From Lingula anatina (Eukaryota > Brachiopoda > Lingulata > Lingulida > Lingulidae), in the NCBI RefSeq assembly GCF_001039355.2, contig NW_019775463.1, positions 46,242 through 110,241 of the forward strand: DNA of 64,000 nt, given 5' to 3'. Shown here one piece after another: positions 51,386 to 61,955 of this stretch (positions within the stretch are counted from its first letter, which is position 1; each line of letters opens with the position of its first letter). Position numbers and translations under genes: made by a program. A model generated the notes under the pieces. It did not search any database. It was given only the letters and a program-made list of their open reading frames with translations, and was not told the origin of the DNA.

Positions 51386-54300
51386 GAAAGGTATAATTAC
51401 ATTAGTCGATTCGGTAGAAATGATATCCCCTCACTTTTTCTCAATGTCTAGAGTATTTATTTGTCTCTATTTAAGGATACTGTCACAGACTGGTTCACAT
51501 AATAAGTATACCACTCAGTGTGAAAAGTCTTTAACCAGAGCATTTACTTTACAGAGCACTCTTCTGTTGACATACATGTGCCTTCTTCTTTTTCAAAGGG
51601 GTTTTAAGTTTGAATAATGATAAGAGTGGACCTAAATTTATAAGGATAGGCTTCATGGTAGAAATAATGATGCTGGTTTCTCTTCAACACAACACTTACA
51701 TACTTAAATTTTATGTAACTGAGTAAGAGGGTGTGCTACTGGTTTTACTGCTGTGTGATTTAGATTGTTTTTAAGGCACTTATGGAATTTTATTACTAAA
51801 AGTTTGTGGACTTCCTTTTTTCTTCCTTGACAGTTATGTATGAATCATGTGGTCTTCTTCCATGATTATACTGGTTGAGATAACAAGAAGTGTGTTTTGT
51901 CCTCATGTACACTTTTCATGTTTAATATGTGAGTTTTGTTTGTATTTCTGGCAATAATTATCAGAGGATATTAATTGTCTTTCATACTTTGAGCATGTGA
52001 TTTTTCGGAGCACTTTCAACTTTCTTGCTTGCCAGCAGATGTCACTTTTGCATTTGCCACCTGGACTTTGACCACGCAGCATTATTTTTCTTTTTTCATT
52101 TACATTTTGAAACAACACAGTGGCAAAAAGGCATTCTCTTTTGTATATTTTTAGCAAAGACATGCATTTATTATTAAGATACTGCAATCCGTTTTGAAGA
52201 TATACTGTGTAATTAGGCATTTGGCTCTTCAGTAGTTAATATATTAACCAATAGATGGTGTTTGTGTGTACTTACATGTACTAAACACTAATTGTGCTTT
52301 GGTTCTCAGAGCAGAAACGTTCCTGTGCAGCAGAACCACTCATAAGGAACCAAAGGCAGAGAGACCACTGCGGTCGCATTGTCCATGTCAATTTTGATAA
52401 ATATTCTCCACACTCCTCCTTTACCAATCACCGTCGTAAGTGTGTGTTAATGTAACATCAAGTCTGCAACCATACTTAACAAATATATAATGGCACTTAG
52501 GCTTAATTTATTTGTATGATAATTTATAGTTATTCTTAAAATTAATTTGGATTTGAATTAAAAAAAATACTTTGTATTATTTTGGAGTAATTATGGTTCA
52601 AAGTATTGGTTTTTGAGAAAGAGAAAAGAAAAAAATGACATTTTGTGCATAACAATTTTGATGGTTGCTTACTAGACTTGTATGGTATCAAAAGCCCTTT
52701 TTGTTACTAGGGTGAATCTCATGTATAAAGATGGCTCCCCATAATGGATTTTGGTCGATTGGCATAATATAAGTGAATTTGACCACGCGCAGATCTTCTC
52801 CAGGTTATTGAAGATGTTTATATATGAGATTCATCTTAATGCTTACTTTTGCTTTCTGAATAATTGGCTGCTTTGTTTCCTGTCTTCTGCAAAAGCCATG
52901 ACCTTTATCTTGGTCATCTTTAACCTTGCAATGTCATTTGCAAGGTCATTGATGTAAACACAACTAACCTTAACCCTAATTCAATTGCAAGATCATTTAT
53001 TAAAGTAGAGGTCTTATTTTCAGCTTCAACTGCTTTGTATAGCTGCACGATGCTGCTTGCTGGAAATGATATTTACCCAAATATTTGATTTGAGTGTTAT
53101 GCTGTATTGATAGCTTATTGTTTGTTTGTTATTTTTTGTGTTGATGTTATTTTTTAACATTTGTTTTGTCACATATTTGTGAGCATATATATATATGATG
53201 AAAGGCATGTTAAGTAACTTGGTTTTTGTTTTATTAGGTCAGGTTGCTATGATGTGCTACAGTATTTATATACAGTAGTTTGAAGTTAAATTATGGATAG
53301 CAGCTGTTAACAAGCAGTTTCATATGAGATCATTTTTCACAGTTGGAGTAGTGGCTAACAATTTTGTTAATAATCTTGAAACAATTAAGTTAGAATTAGC
53401 ACTAGACATGCTGTTTTATTTGGTCTGCGTCATTTTTGTTTGATTTTGTTTCTGAATAGGAGGTTGTAATTACTAAATAAATAGGTGTTATAAAATGTTG
53501 ATCCTTATGCTCACCAGAGATTAAGATTTTATTCCATTTCATGTAGTTTGATCTTAAATTTCATGTGTTTGGCTTACCATTTGCTTAAGTGTGTCACCCT
53601 GTTGAAAAAATATCTCATCATCCCCCAGGCAGAATATACTGGTAGAACTATGTTCATTTTTTACAACTTTACGTTACCACTTGCAAAGTGCTTAACCAAC
53701 CAACCAAGCAGCCGCTGTTTTAGATGTTAGAGATTTTTGGCCCTTTGTATAATGGATCATGACAAATGGTTTGATAAAACCATTCTAAAAAGCAATTGTT
53801 TTACTTTTAAAATGCAGTTAGGTTTTGTCCTTTATGCAACATCTATAGAGCTCACTCTTTTCCATTTTTATAAAATCACAATCGTGTGTTAATTGATTTC
53901 AACTATGACTTTTTTTAATAAAAGGAAAAAAGTGACACAAATGAAAAACGACGAAAAGACTCATTGATATCCCATAACTCCTTGCAGCAATGGCGGAGCT
54001 GGCAGACGAAGCCAGATATGAGTGGGAAGATATGGAGGCAGCTGCAGCAGAAAATGAAGCTGAAGAAGAATCCCTGGAGATGACAAAGATGGGAGAAGGC
54101 AAGGAGGGAGAACATGGCCACGGGCACAGTCATGGCAAGAAACATGGGCATGGTCATGGGCATGATCATGGCATGCCAACATCGGTGGCATCTGTGGCAT
54201 GGATGGTGATCATGGGAGATGGGCTTCATAACTTTAGTGATGGGCTAGCCATTGGTAAGTTAATGGTTGTGGAAAGCATTAGACAAAGAAAGCTCTGTCA

Positions 54301-54781
54301 TAAAGAAAGAGTTTGGTTTTTTTTCTCAGAGTGTAGGACTAAGGCTTTGTTCACATGGAATGTCTATTTTCTAAAAATCTATTTTCTATTCGCGCTATCT
54401 TATGATCACGGTCTGTGCCCTGAATATCCCGCCGCGTAATTACTGGAAGCGCAAGCCAGTTACTTATAGTAACTGGCTCGGGCTGCCAGTAATTACGCCG
54501 CGGGATATTCAGGGCACAGACCGTGATCATAAGACATACCGCGAATAGAAAATAGAATTTAGAAAATAGACATTGCATGTGAATGAAGCCTAAGATAGCA
54601 GTGGGGGCTGAGGGGGGCTGTACTGTATTATCCAAGACACTAACTGCTTACCTTGTGGTTAGTGAAGTATAGCATATGTTAGGATAATGCTCTTTTCTTT
54701 ACCAAACAAAGTAACACAGCAATGACATATGTCGCATAATTTTTGAAGTCACATAAGGGACCCCTTGTCCTCACTCCCTCC

Positions 54782-54843
<62 letters not shown>

Positions 54844-57602
54844 GAGCTATGATAGCAAACATCTGCAACTGTGTTCCAGGTGCTGCATTTGGTAACAGTA
54901 TGACTGGGGGACTGAGCACCTCTATAGCAGTCTTCTGTCATGAGCTTCCTCATGAGTTAGGTAAGTGTTGAAATATGAGCTGCCATGGGATGTGCATTAC
55001 TTTAGTGTCAAGGCAAATTTAGTGCACATGTTCTTAGGTCATGTGCACCATACAGGATTTTCTCCAGGTGTGTTGTTTTTAATCAGGCAATAAAAAAAAA
55101 AGTTAATGGTTGATTGTTTAAAATTTGTCAGGCCTTATTTTTTATAGATTTAGTAATTTTTTTTTAATATAATTTTTTACATTGCTGTGAAAATAACAGC
55201 AATTTTTTTAACATAAATAATATGTTTGTATCACAACAATGCTTTTTTATTATTATATTAAAGTATGTATATCCAATATTTCTGTATGTCCCCAGGTGAC
55301 TTCGCCATGCTCCTCAGGGCTGGCATGTCAGTAAAGCAGGCCCTGGTATACAATGGGGTGTCCTCCATCCTCTGTTTCATAGGCATGTTGATTGGTATAG
55401 CTGCCGGGAACATGGGCGGAGCTAGTCTCTGGATATTTGCACTGGCTGGGGGGATGTTCATGTACATAGCACTGGTGGACATGGTAAGGATATGTTGTTA
55501 ACATGTTGATAGATAAAAAATGTTTATTTCTTAGTTTGTCTGTCTGTCTGTGCTTCTTTCCATTAATGGATTAAGCAGTGTATCAGTAGCACTGAAAAGA
55601 AGTCAGAAGTCCTTGCAATGTCCATGAGAACACTGGCAGAGTTTATCCCATGCAAACCATTGTTCTGTACTAGTATCTTTATTAATATGGACCACATGCA
55701 AGAGGCTATTTTCAAGCACACCATTTTATTGCTGATTTATATATAGGTGCAATACTAGCTTTGTAAACATTTTGGCATCTGTATAGGACTGAAGTATAAG
55801 CTAAAAATGTCTACAGGATAACAACTGCCAGAATGTTGAGTAAGGAGACCTATGATATGTTAACTAAAGGTAAAAATACAAAAGTTTCAGCTTCATGGAC
55901 ATAATGATGTTTAGGCACTGTAAAGGTCTTTCATAGTGATTTCAAAAGGAAAAAGAACTAAAAAAAACCCTCTCCCACATAAGTAAGAGTTTCTTTTTAC
56001 AGGGAGTTCTAATCATGTCTTTCTCATCACATTTATTATTTAAACCAATAATGATTTTAAAGTATATAAAATTGATCTAATATATTTGAATAATATTTAA
56101 AACCCAGTAAATGTGAATAAAAAGAATAAATAGATAGAGATAATTGGCTTGTTAGGTAATATGTGAAATGCAGCTTAGCTGGAAGAAGGTGCCTAGCAGG
56201 TTCATATAATACTGATATATAAGCGAGTTCTTTTGTGATACTGACGTCTGTAACAGAAGAAAGACAACATTAAACTTTCTTAAAGATTCGGGTGTTGGGT
56301 TACCCTAGCCCTTTTCTGCAACAGTGCTAGTATAACAAAGCCTGAGATGGGACGGGTAGAGGCATGCCTCCTTAAATTTCCTCCACATTTGAAAAAGTGA
56401 CTGTTTGCTAAACTTCTCTTGTGGTTGTTTTCTAAGGATCTTTTTTTTTCACAGAGCATAGAGTTTATTGTGTTTGCAATAAAATTGTGGAATACATTTC
56501 TAGATACATACAACATTAAGCTTAGAATTTCCAAATCAGTGTTTTCCATATGACCTGATGTTGGTTTCTGCTACACTGTTAACTGAATAAGTAAGCTCTG
56601 ACATGAGATTTTCTGTGCAGTAGAATTTATGGCTCATAATGATGAGAATGAAAACTTGTAAAATGTTAAATATCTAGCAGACTATCAAAAGAATATATCA
56701 AAGTGGACACAAGTTAAGAAGCCCTTATTTTGAATAATTTTCAAAAACAGTACCCTGTGCTAACATGAAACTCTGCTTTTGGCACTTACTGTAGACAGCA
56801 TTCAGGACAGCTTTACCAGGTTTAATGTCCTAAAGTTTTATGTCCAAAAATTAATGATAAATCATGTTGATTAGGGCTAACCAAAGAATAAAATGAAGCA
56901 TTTTATATATAAATATTAAGCATTTACAAAATTAATGTAGAGTTAAAAAGCGACACAACAGATGGATGAAAAAATTATTGAAAACTTCTTGTCCCCATTT
57001 AAATTTAAGTAATATGTAACCTCTGGGTAAAAATGTAAAAAAAAAAAAAATGTTACAGGCCAATGTGTTTTTAAGTTTGAGATATTTAATTTTTTTTCAA
57101 TTCCGATGTATTTTTGGGGAGGGGTGGCCCACATAAACTATTTTACTATGTGTAGTTGCAAATGTATACAACTTTCTGAAGGCTTTCTTAATTTTTGAAA
57201 CTAGATCATTGTCATTATGACAAACACTTCAAATTATTTAGAATGTTGCAAACTTGTTGTAATAAAAAGAGCAAGATAAACCTGTCAGTTTGTTTTCTTT
57301 TTTATTACTTATGAACCTGCAGTCACCCCTAGTAACTAACTAAAAAGGTTGATATATTTTTACAAGCAAGGTGAATAAAAATAAAAAAAAAATGAAGAGT
57401 TTTGTACTGTACTATTCTCACACGTTGTATTCTAATCTGGTCTTCTATTTTTTAGTTGCCGGAACTCGCTAATGTTCAGGAACGCACACACGAGAACCAG
57501 TACTGCCACCTGTTGATTCAGAGTGCAGGGATGATGGTCGGTATCGGGATCATGATGACAATAGCATTGTATGAGGACCAGATCAAGGTGGACGCAAGTT
57601 AA
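45796..57602 (+). CDS. LIV-1 subfamily ZIP (SLC39) zinc transporter, 11 coding exons
   Basis: Joining 11 exons in phase gives a predicted 850-residue protein. The order is: signal peptide (1-26); an ectodomain with [19 protein letters not shown], His-rich and basic stretches; CLTP...[13 protein letters not shown] with the PAL motif at 299-301 and Cys 271, 298 and 310; TM1 about 362-386; TM2 391-413; TM3 about 443-468; a variable cytosolic loop ending in a HGHGHSH cluster; TM4 with HNFSDG (704-709); TM5 with [10 protein letters not shown] (HELPHE 733-738); and TM6-TM8. ZIP proteins bring Zn2+ (sometimes Mn2+ or Fe2+) into the cytosol across the plasma membrane or out of organelles. The paired TM4/TM5 motifs form the binuclear metal site. 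[10 protein letters not shown], rather than the CEEFPHELGD type, points to the ZIP4/5/6/10/12 group and away from ZIP8/14; the TM4-TM6 stretch reads closest to ZIP6/ZIP10. Intron phases are 0,0,1,0,0,1,1,1,1,0 and every junction is GT-AG. No break is seen. Orthology within the LIV-1 group is unresolved. Confidence 0.93.
47451..47516 (+). CDS. ZIP coding exon 2 (22 residues), probable micro-exon
   Basis: Flanked by CCTCTAG| and |GTAATT, 66 bases long, phase 0 at both ends, with an open Ser/Thr/Gln-rich frame ending TQE. Exon 1 could also join exon 3 directly in frame, so this exon may be optional. It is the least certain coding exon. Confidence 0.6.
48156..48220. repeat. TG-rich microsatellite in ZIP intron 2
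   Basis: An interrupted TG/TGTATG array. It generates a cysteine/valine open frame that is not real. Confidence 0.85.
48741..48831. repeat. Hairpin-forming CCTATAGGATC palindrome in ZIP intron 2
   Basis: The ends ATGAAAAAGTCCTATA and TATAGGACTTTTTCAT are perfect inverted repeats of 16 bp. Between them CCTATAGG, GGATCCTATA, AGATCTTATAGG and GGCGCC are themselves palindromic. About 91 bp with almost every position inside a palindromic word. Confidence 0.8.
49388..49655 (+). CDS. ZIP coding exon 3: PAL-motif ectodomain
   Basis: The exon starts TTGCAG|TGT and ends CTAGAG|GTGAGT in phase 1. It encodes [15 protein letters not shown] and HLC, the cysteine and PAL features of the LIV-1 ectodomain, followed by an acidic, His-containing stretch (DDHIHGND). 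Confidence 0.88.
49665..49802. repeat. ATTT and CT microsatellites in ZIP intron 3
   Basis: An ATTT array (about 49665-49703) starts only ten bases after the exon 3 donor; a CT array is at about 49773-49802. They are close to splice sites in a 304-bp intron. Confidence 0.9.
49960..50129 (+). CDS. ZIP coding exon 4: TM1 and TM2
   Basis: Acceptor AACTGCAG| and donor CCACAT|GTAGGT. It encodes [18 protein letters not shown] (TM1) and [21 protein letters not shown] (TM2), near-invariant ZIP sequence. Confidence 0.92.
50642..50875 (+). CDS. ZIP coding exon 5: TM3 and start of cytosolic loop
   Basis: Acceptor TTTCATCAG| and donor GCACAG|GTAGGC, phase 0 at both ends. It encodes ALGSHGND, a short His-containing loop, TM3 ([20 protein letters not shown]) and then a very basic then acidic helix. 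Confidence 0.9.
51056..51317 (+). CDS. ZIP coding exon 6: cytosolic loop
   Basis: Acceptor AAAACAG| and donor ACAAAG|GTAGGC, phase 0 to phase 1. It contains two related PRADS/PRAES serine motifs, TRPRAESS and ARPRADSM, that look like basophilic kinase sites; regulation by phosphorylation is an inference. Confidence 0.82.
51341..51385. repeat. ATT microsatellite in ZIP intron 6
   Basis: About 14 ATT units just downstream of the exon 6 donor. Confidence 0.9.
52310..52435 (+). CDS. ZIP coding exon 7: cytosolic loop, 42 residues
   Basis: Acceptor GTTCTCAG| and donor CCGTC|GTAAGT, phase 1 at both ends. Its open frame, [15 protein letters not shown], agrees with its neighbours. Being symmetric, it could be skipped without breaking frame. 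Confidence 0.75.
53988..54254 (+). CDS. ZIP coding exon 8: His-rich loop and TM4 (HNFSDG)
   Basis: Acceptor CCTTGCAG| and donor CATTG|GTAAGT. An acidic segment ([15 protein letters not shown]) leads to [20 protein letters not shown], the zinc-sensing His loop, then [20 protein letters not shown]. His704, Asn705 and Asp708 belong to the metal site in TM4. Confidence 0.93.
54343..54590. mobile_element. Near-complete palindromic MITE in ZIP intron 8, TSD TAA
   Basis: The 248-bp element is flanked by TAA at 54340-54342 and 54591-54593. The left arm (GGCTTTGTTCACATGG through ATTCGCG, ATGATCACGGTCTGTGCCCT and AATTACTGG) is repeated as its reverse complement on the right with few mismatches, leaving almost no loop. 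A truncated copy is at 36590-36794. The 3-bp TAA target suggests PIF/Harbinger; this is inferred. It lies on the sense side of an intron, so the transcript could form a long hairpin. Confidence 0.8.
54782..54838. repeat. CT/CA microsatellite in ZIP intron 8
   Basis: A short CT run passing into about 21 CA units, ending about 40 bases upstream of the exon 9 acceptor. Length variation here could affect splicing of the HELPHE exon. Confidence 0.9.
54880..54960 (+). CDS. ZIP coding exon 9: TM5 with HELPHE
   Basis: Acceptor GTTCCAG| and donor GAGTTAG|GTAAGT, phase 1 at both ends, 81 bases. It encodes [20 protein letters not shown], the LIV-1 signature and metal-binding helix. Confidence 0.93.
55296..55483 (+). 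CDS. ZIP coding exon 10: TM6 and TM7
   Basis: Acceptor TCCCCAG| and donor GACATG|GTAAGG. It encodes [19 protein letters not shown], a [10 protein letters not shown] helix and [18 protein letters not shown]. Confidence 0.92.
56695..56814 (+). pseudogene. Duplicated ZIP terminal-exon fragment inside the last intron
   Basis: About 120 bp match the end of the ZIP coding region and the start of its 3'-UTR (57581-57700), with roughly 15-20% differences. The coding end is kept: the intronic copy reads IKVDTS then TAA, the real exon IKVDAS then TAA. Downstream, AGCATTCAGGACAGCTTTA is identical in both. The upstream part of the exon (LPELANV and TM8) is absent, so it cannot act as an alternative terminal exon. 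Confidence 0.75.
57456..57602 (+). CDS. ZIP coding exon 11: TM8 and stop
   Basis: Acceptor TTTTTAG| in phase 0. It encodes [11 protein letters not shown]8 ([18 protein letters not shown]) and the tail DQIKVDAS, then TAA. A typical LIV-1 C-terminus. Confidence 0.92.
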   Translation: MPELANVQERTHENQYCHLLIQSAGMMVGIGIMMTIALYEDQIKVDAS

Positions 57603-58322
57603 GGAGCCCTCATTTTGAATAACTCAAAATACAGCACCCTGTGCTAGCATAGAAGCTCCCTTTTGGTACTTATTATAGACAGCATTCAGGACAGCTTTAG
57701 AATTTATTTTGTTTTCCAGGGTTATGGTACATATAATAACATGCATTTAGGATTGAAATCTAGGTCACTGTTGTTCAAATCATTACACAATTGAGGGGTG
57801 GATTGAGGCCATTTTCTGGGTCCTCCGGAAGACGATCAGATTTTCAAGTTTACATTGATGGGTATCTAATTTTGTCTGTCGGAAGACGGTCAAAAATGGA
57901 GGATGGATCAACAAGTATAATTTGGAAGACTGTCAGAATTTATCTCTGGATCCGCCCCTGCAGTTTTCTGTAGTTTGATAGTGCATTATTTGTCATAATA
58001 TGCAGAAATCAAACTTCTGCTGTCATCACCTCATTGTAGCAAGCAGTTAGAGGGTATTTTTGGGTAGAAGTGCAATGTAATAGCACACTTTCTACACTAG
58101 TGTATTGAATTACACACTGGCAGAATAAATCTGATAATAAGCAATATAGTAATGTTATTTCTTTATAAAAGTATTTCATCACATTCTTTTATGACATAGG
58201 GTACCAAGCGAGATGCATTTTTAGAAGAAGTACAGTTATCAGAATCAGTATGTGGAAATCAAGTCATTAGATTTAATGAACAAGAAATTTTGTAGTTTCT
58301 GTAAATAGTGCTCTCAAATAAA
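57603..58322 (+). other. Probable 3'-UTR of the ZIP gene
   Basis: AT-rich sequence after the stop. AATAAA signals occur at 58124-58129 and 58317-58322, either of which could direct polyadenylation. A MITE (57793-57960) lies within this stretch and would be transcribed. Confidence 0.45.
57793..57960. mobile_element. CAGGGGCGGAT-family MITE, TSD CAATT/CAGTT
   Basis: Right end GGATCCGCCCCTG and left end GAGGGGTGGAT (diverged), 168 bp. The flanks CAATT (57788-57792) and CAGTT (57961-57965) differ by one base. The interior matches 40395-40569. It sits within 200 bases of the ZIP stop codon. Confidence 0.75.
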
Positions 58323-60093
58323 CTGGTCATAAGATGTATATATATATGTTATTTTAGTCTATTCAGAACAGTTCAAGAGATGGCCAAATTTCATGTTTTA
58401 TGCAGTCCTTGATTTATTAGCGTGATCCTGTCTGTGGATAAAAATAAGCAAATTCAGATGAATTTCAGTGGTGTATTATTCATCCTTGTTAATTAGTAAA
58501 ATGCAAAACAGAATATAACCGGTTGTTACTTGTTTATAATATTTACCAGAGTATTTTTCTGTCATTTGTATATATGCATATGATCTTCCAAATTTAATGA
58601 TAATTGCTATAATGTTTCTTTTTTTTTGTTCTCTCCATATAATATTTAAATGATGTGAGGTTTCACTGTTTGTTCAGATTGGGAATTTGCAATAATAGGT
58701 CAACTAATGTTGGAGGAGATAATGAAGGTGGGAAACTTTGCTTATAAGGTCTCATTTCTGTAAGCTTCCATCTCTATGACTATGGGTCTGTTTTGAAGCA
58801 TGAGAGTTGAGATACAGTCTAACTGCAATCTGAATATTAATGTATACCATTTCTAAAGGGAAAGATCTGGATCTCTGCCATAGGTACAGGTTTCTCTATA
58901 ACCTTTATCTCACTTTCACTTTAAGAAGTCATTATATTGTCTTCCAACTTGTCTTTGATCTGCTTTTCTGCCACTTCTTTGAAAGGTCAATTGGGTTTTC
59001 ATAATGCCAAACGGGAACATATACATAAAAGTGGCATGACCACCTGGCTGCTGCTGTAGGTATACTTCGTAAATACGAAGGACAAATCTTTAAATGTTTT
59101 TCCCCATTTCAAATTTCAAAATTTAAGAGCATGCAAATGAAGACATTTGTTTAAGTATCTGTCACTGCTATCGATGCTCAAAATGGTTCTGCCGTGTTTG
59201 GTGGCAGTAGACTCGTCTTCAGCTTGATGTTGAATACAGTGACTAAATGTGAAATTTTAAAGAATTATTAAGAAGGTAAGTGTTAGCCAAATGTCATGTG
59301 TCATATTTTTGGTTTGTTTTATTGATAGCCTTTATAAATACACTCAGAAGATGGTAGGCATGAAGTATTTCCATATTCGTGAGGACTTGGAGTAAGATCT
59401 GTCGTTGACCTGCAATGGCGCTCAGCAAGTTTTATTGAGATTAAAATGGTTGACTATTACATTGACCATGATTAGCGCTCACCAATACGGTTGGATGTGG
59501 TTCAGACTAGGTTGTTATAGTGTGTGTTATGAGCCAAGGAACAAGTTGTTGACATTGCAACATGTAGTCCTTTGTTTGAAGCTGTGTCTGCATTCTCATC
59601 ATAACGTTTCTTAATTAAATTGTAGGTCACCATTGTGTTTCACTTATTAACTTTTGTAATGTCTAGTTAAGAATGAATGAAACTGTGAAATGGGAAAACT
59701 GAATAATGTTTTATTTTCGTTACTCTATTCACCTCGAGTTCGGGAGATAAAAAACGAAAGTATGCTTTTAGTTCCTATGTTTGTCGTTTTATTCAACGAA
59801 TCACTGGAACAAATTGTGAGGCATGTTAACAACAATACGTCACCCTTTGGTGAAGCATTAGTTATGTTGAGTAATGCTGTCCAATTATTAAAAATATACA
59901 CATAAAACCAATATTTTAGGACTGGTCTTTACACTTGTTGAAAATAAGTCGTTTAAGGTACTTGGAGTATGGGAAAATCTGATCGATAATGCTTTTTGTA
60001 AACCCTTTCGCATGATTGGAAGAATTCCATGCTTATTTGTAAAAGAGCAGAACAAATATTTTTTTTTTATCAGAAGTTCAGATGGGGATCTCA

Positions 60094-60242
60094 GGGCCCC
60101 GTAACTCGAAAGCATCGCGCATTGCTACCGAGCGCAATCTTCTCGATTCCAAAACTCGCCCATACTCGCCCCATGTAAAACATTGTAGCCTCTATGTGAT
60201 ATCGCTATTCGCAGTGCGCGATGCTTTCGAGATACGGGGCCC
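60094..60242. mobile_element. Short MITE with GGGCCCCGTA ends
   Basis: The left end GGGCCCCGTAACTCGAAAGC and right end GCTTTCGAGATACGGGGCCC are inverted repeats with one indel or mismatch, continuing inward as ATCGCGCA / TGCGCGAT. Total 149 bp. It is GC-richer than its surroundings. No clear target duplication. Confidence 0.7.
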
Positions 60243-61426
60243 AGGCCACCAGCTGCCCAGTAACAAAATGTTCTGTAGTAGTATGTGCAGTGTTTACAAA
60301 CCGAAAAATGTAGCAATGGAACGTTCTTTAGACGTGATAAGGGTCCACAGGATATTCTACCAAGTTAAATACTTGTATGTGCCTCCATGTTTTGTACACT
60401 AGTGGAATTTTTAATGATGAAATCCAAGCGTAGCTGAACAGTCGAGTCAACATATTTTAGGTAGTCTAAATTCCTCATGTAATTTTAATTATTTTGCAGA
60501 TGCCATTAAAGTTGTGACACGCTTGCGTTGAGAATAAGCGATTTCAAATAGTAATTGCCCAATAAAGCTCAATGAAAATGGCCATAGTGTCGTAATGTCG
60601 TGTAAAAAAGTTATTGTCGTCTGTTTCGAATGCATGTTCTTTCCCAGAAGGTTGGTACTTACTTTTCACGAAGTTAACAGCGGGAATTTACTGTACTATT
60701 TTCAATTCTTATGCTGTAATGTAGACAGTTAGAACACTTGGATATGTAGTTTTTTCTTCTTTTGAAATAAATGAATATACCAGAATTAAGACTGTAGTTT
60801 GTAATATCTGGGTCACTAAGAAACATCTTTAGATTTGAAAGATTGTTTTATTTTAAGGGAATAACGGTTGTACCTAAGTGCTCGTCTCAAATGAGGACCC
60901 GTCGTGCAGGCATATCCTAGTTTGACTAACGGACGCATGAAGTATCTTAACAGACGCATTTTGATTAAATCGCACATGAAGATAGACAAAATGGTGCTCT
61001 TTCATCATGAAAGCAGTTGCTCATCCTCTTGGGGATTTAAGCTGTGATGCAAAGCTTATAATCACACGCGCCTTACGTTATTGATCTTTTAATGATTGCT
61101 TTACTATTTATTGCATGGATCCATCTTTTATTTAGATAATTTCAGAGATGATTCACCTTTATCTTTTGATAATAAGCTCCCCTTTTTGGCCAGTATATTT
61201 TTGGACAGTACTTTTTGCTGTGTGAGATTTTTTTTATTCATCTGGTTTTGTACATTTGGTACAATTTTGTAAAAAACAAAATCCTTTGTTTTCAAATAAA
61301 TTTATTGATCCATTTTTAGACATGTCTTGTACAGTAAAATCATTCTGAAGTATGAAGGAAAATCGCACAGTCCAACTGACATTTTCAATAATGGCCGTGA
61401 TACTAGGCTTTGATAAATTCACTTAG

Positions 61427-61955
61427 GGAGCGTCGAGATTCAGACATCGTACCAGCTGGATCCAGGCCTACCCAACTACCAGACTCGGCACCGAATGATC
61501 CTGAATTCACCGGTAGATCAGACCTCACTACCCGTTTTCAATGTGTGTGTCGGATTGCATTACACAGTATCATACCCTGAACAAATTTTGAGTGGTGATT
61601 CAATGCTTTTCAACCCCGCTGAGAATCGTCACTTTCACATTGCGTACTGGGCAAAGCGGTGTCGCGTCTGATACTGTGAAATGCGATCTGATACACACCT
61701 TGAAAACGGGTGGTGTGGTCTGATCTACCGGTGAATTCAGGATCATTCGGTGCCGAGTCTGGTAGTTGGGTAGGCCTGGGATCGATCCAACTCTGCGGGT
61801 ATTCTCACAAAGTTAGCTTTCGTTTGCAGTTAATTACCCCTTAGCTGCTCGAGGCGTGTAAGACAATGAAGCTGATAACAATGAGTGCCCTTTGGCGAGA
61901 ATCCCCGCATCATTAGATTGATCCAGCTGGTACGATGTCTGAATCTGAACGCTCC
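61427..61955. mobile_element. TAA/TTA-family MITE interrupted by another element
   Basis: The outer ends GGAGCGTCGAGATTCAGACA and TGTCTGAATCTGAACGCTCC are inverted, continuing as TCGTACCAGCTGGATC on both sides. TTA occurs at the left flank and just after the right end. The interior GTTAATTACCCC...AGCTGCTC matches the family core. Its left end is split by the 316-bp insertion at 61463-61778. Confidence 0.75.
61463..61778. mobile_element. 316-bp MITE nested in another MITE, TSD GGATC
   Basis: Terminal inverted repeats begin CAGGCCTACCCAACTACCAG and end CTGGTAGTTGGGTAGGCCTG. They are near-perfect for about 80 bp and recognisable for about 115 bp. GGATC is directly repeated at 61458-61462 and 61779-61783, showing a clean 5-bp target duplication inside the host MITE. 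No transposase is encoded. Confidence 0.85.

Noticed and set aside
53915-54229. 104- and 79-codon minus-strand frames rich in His/Pro
   Set aside because: They are antisense shadows of ZIP exon 8 and its His-rich loop.
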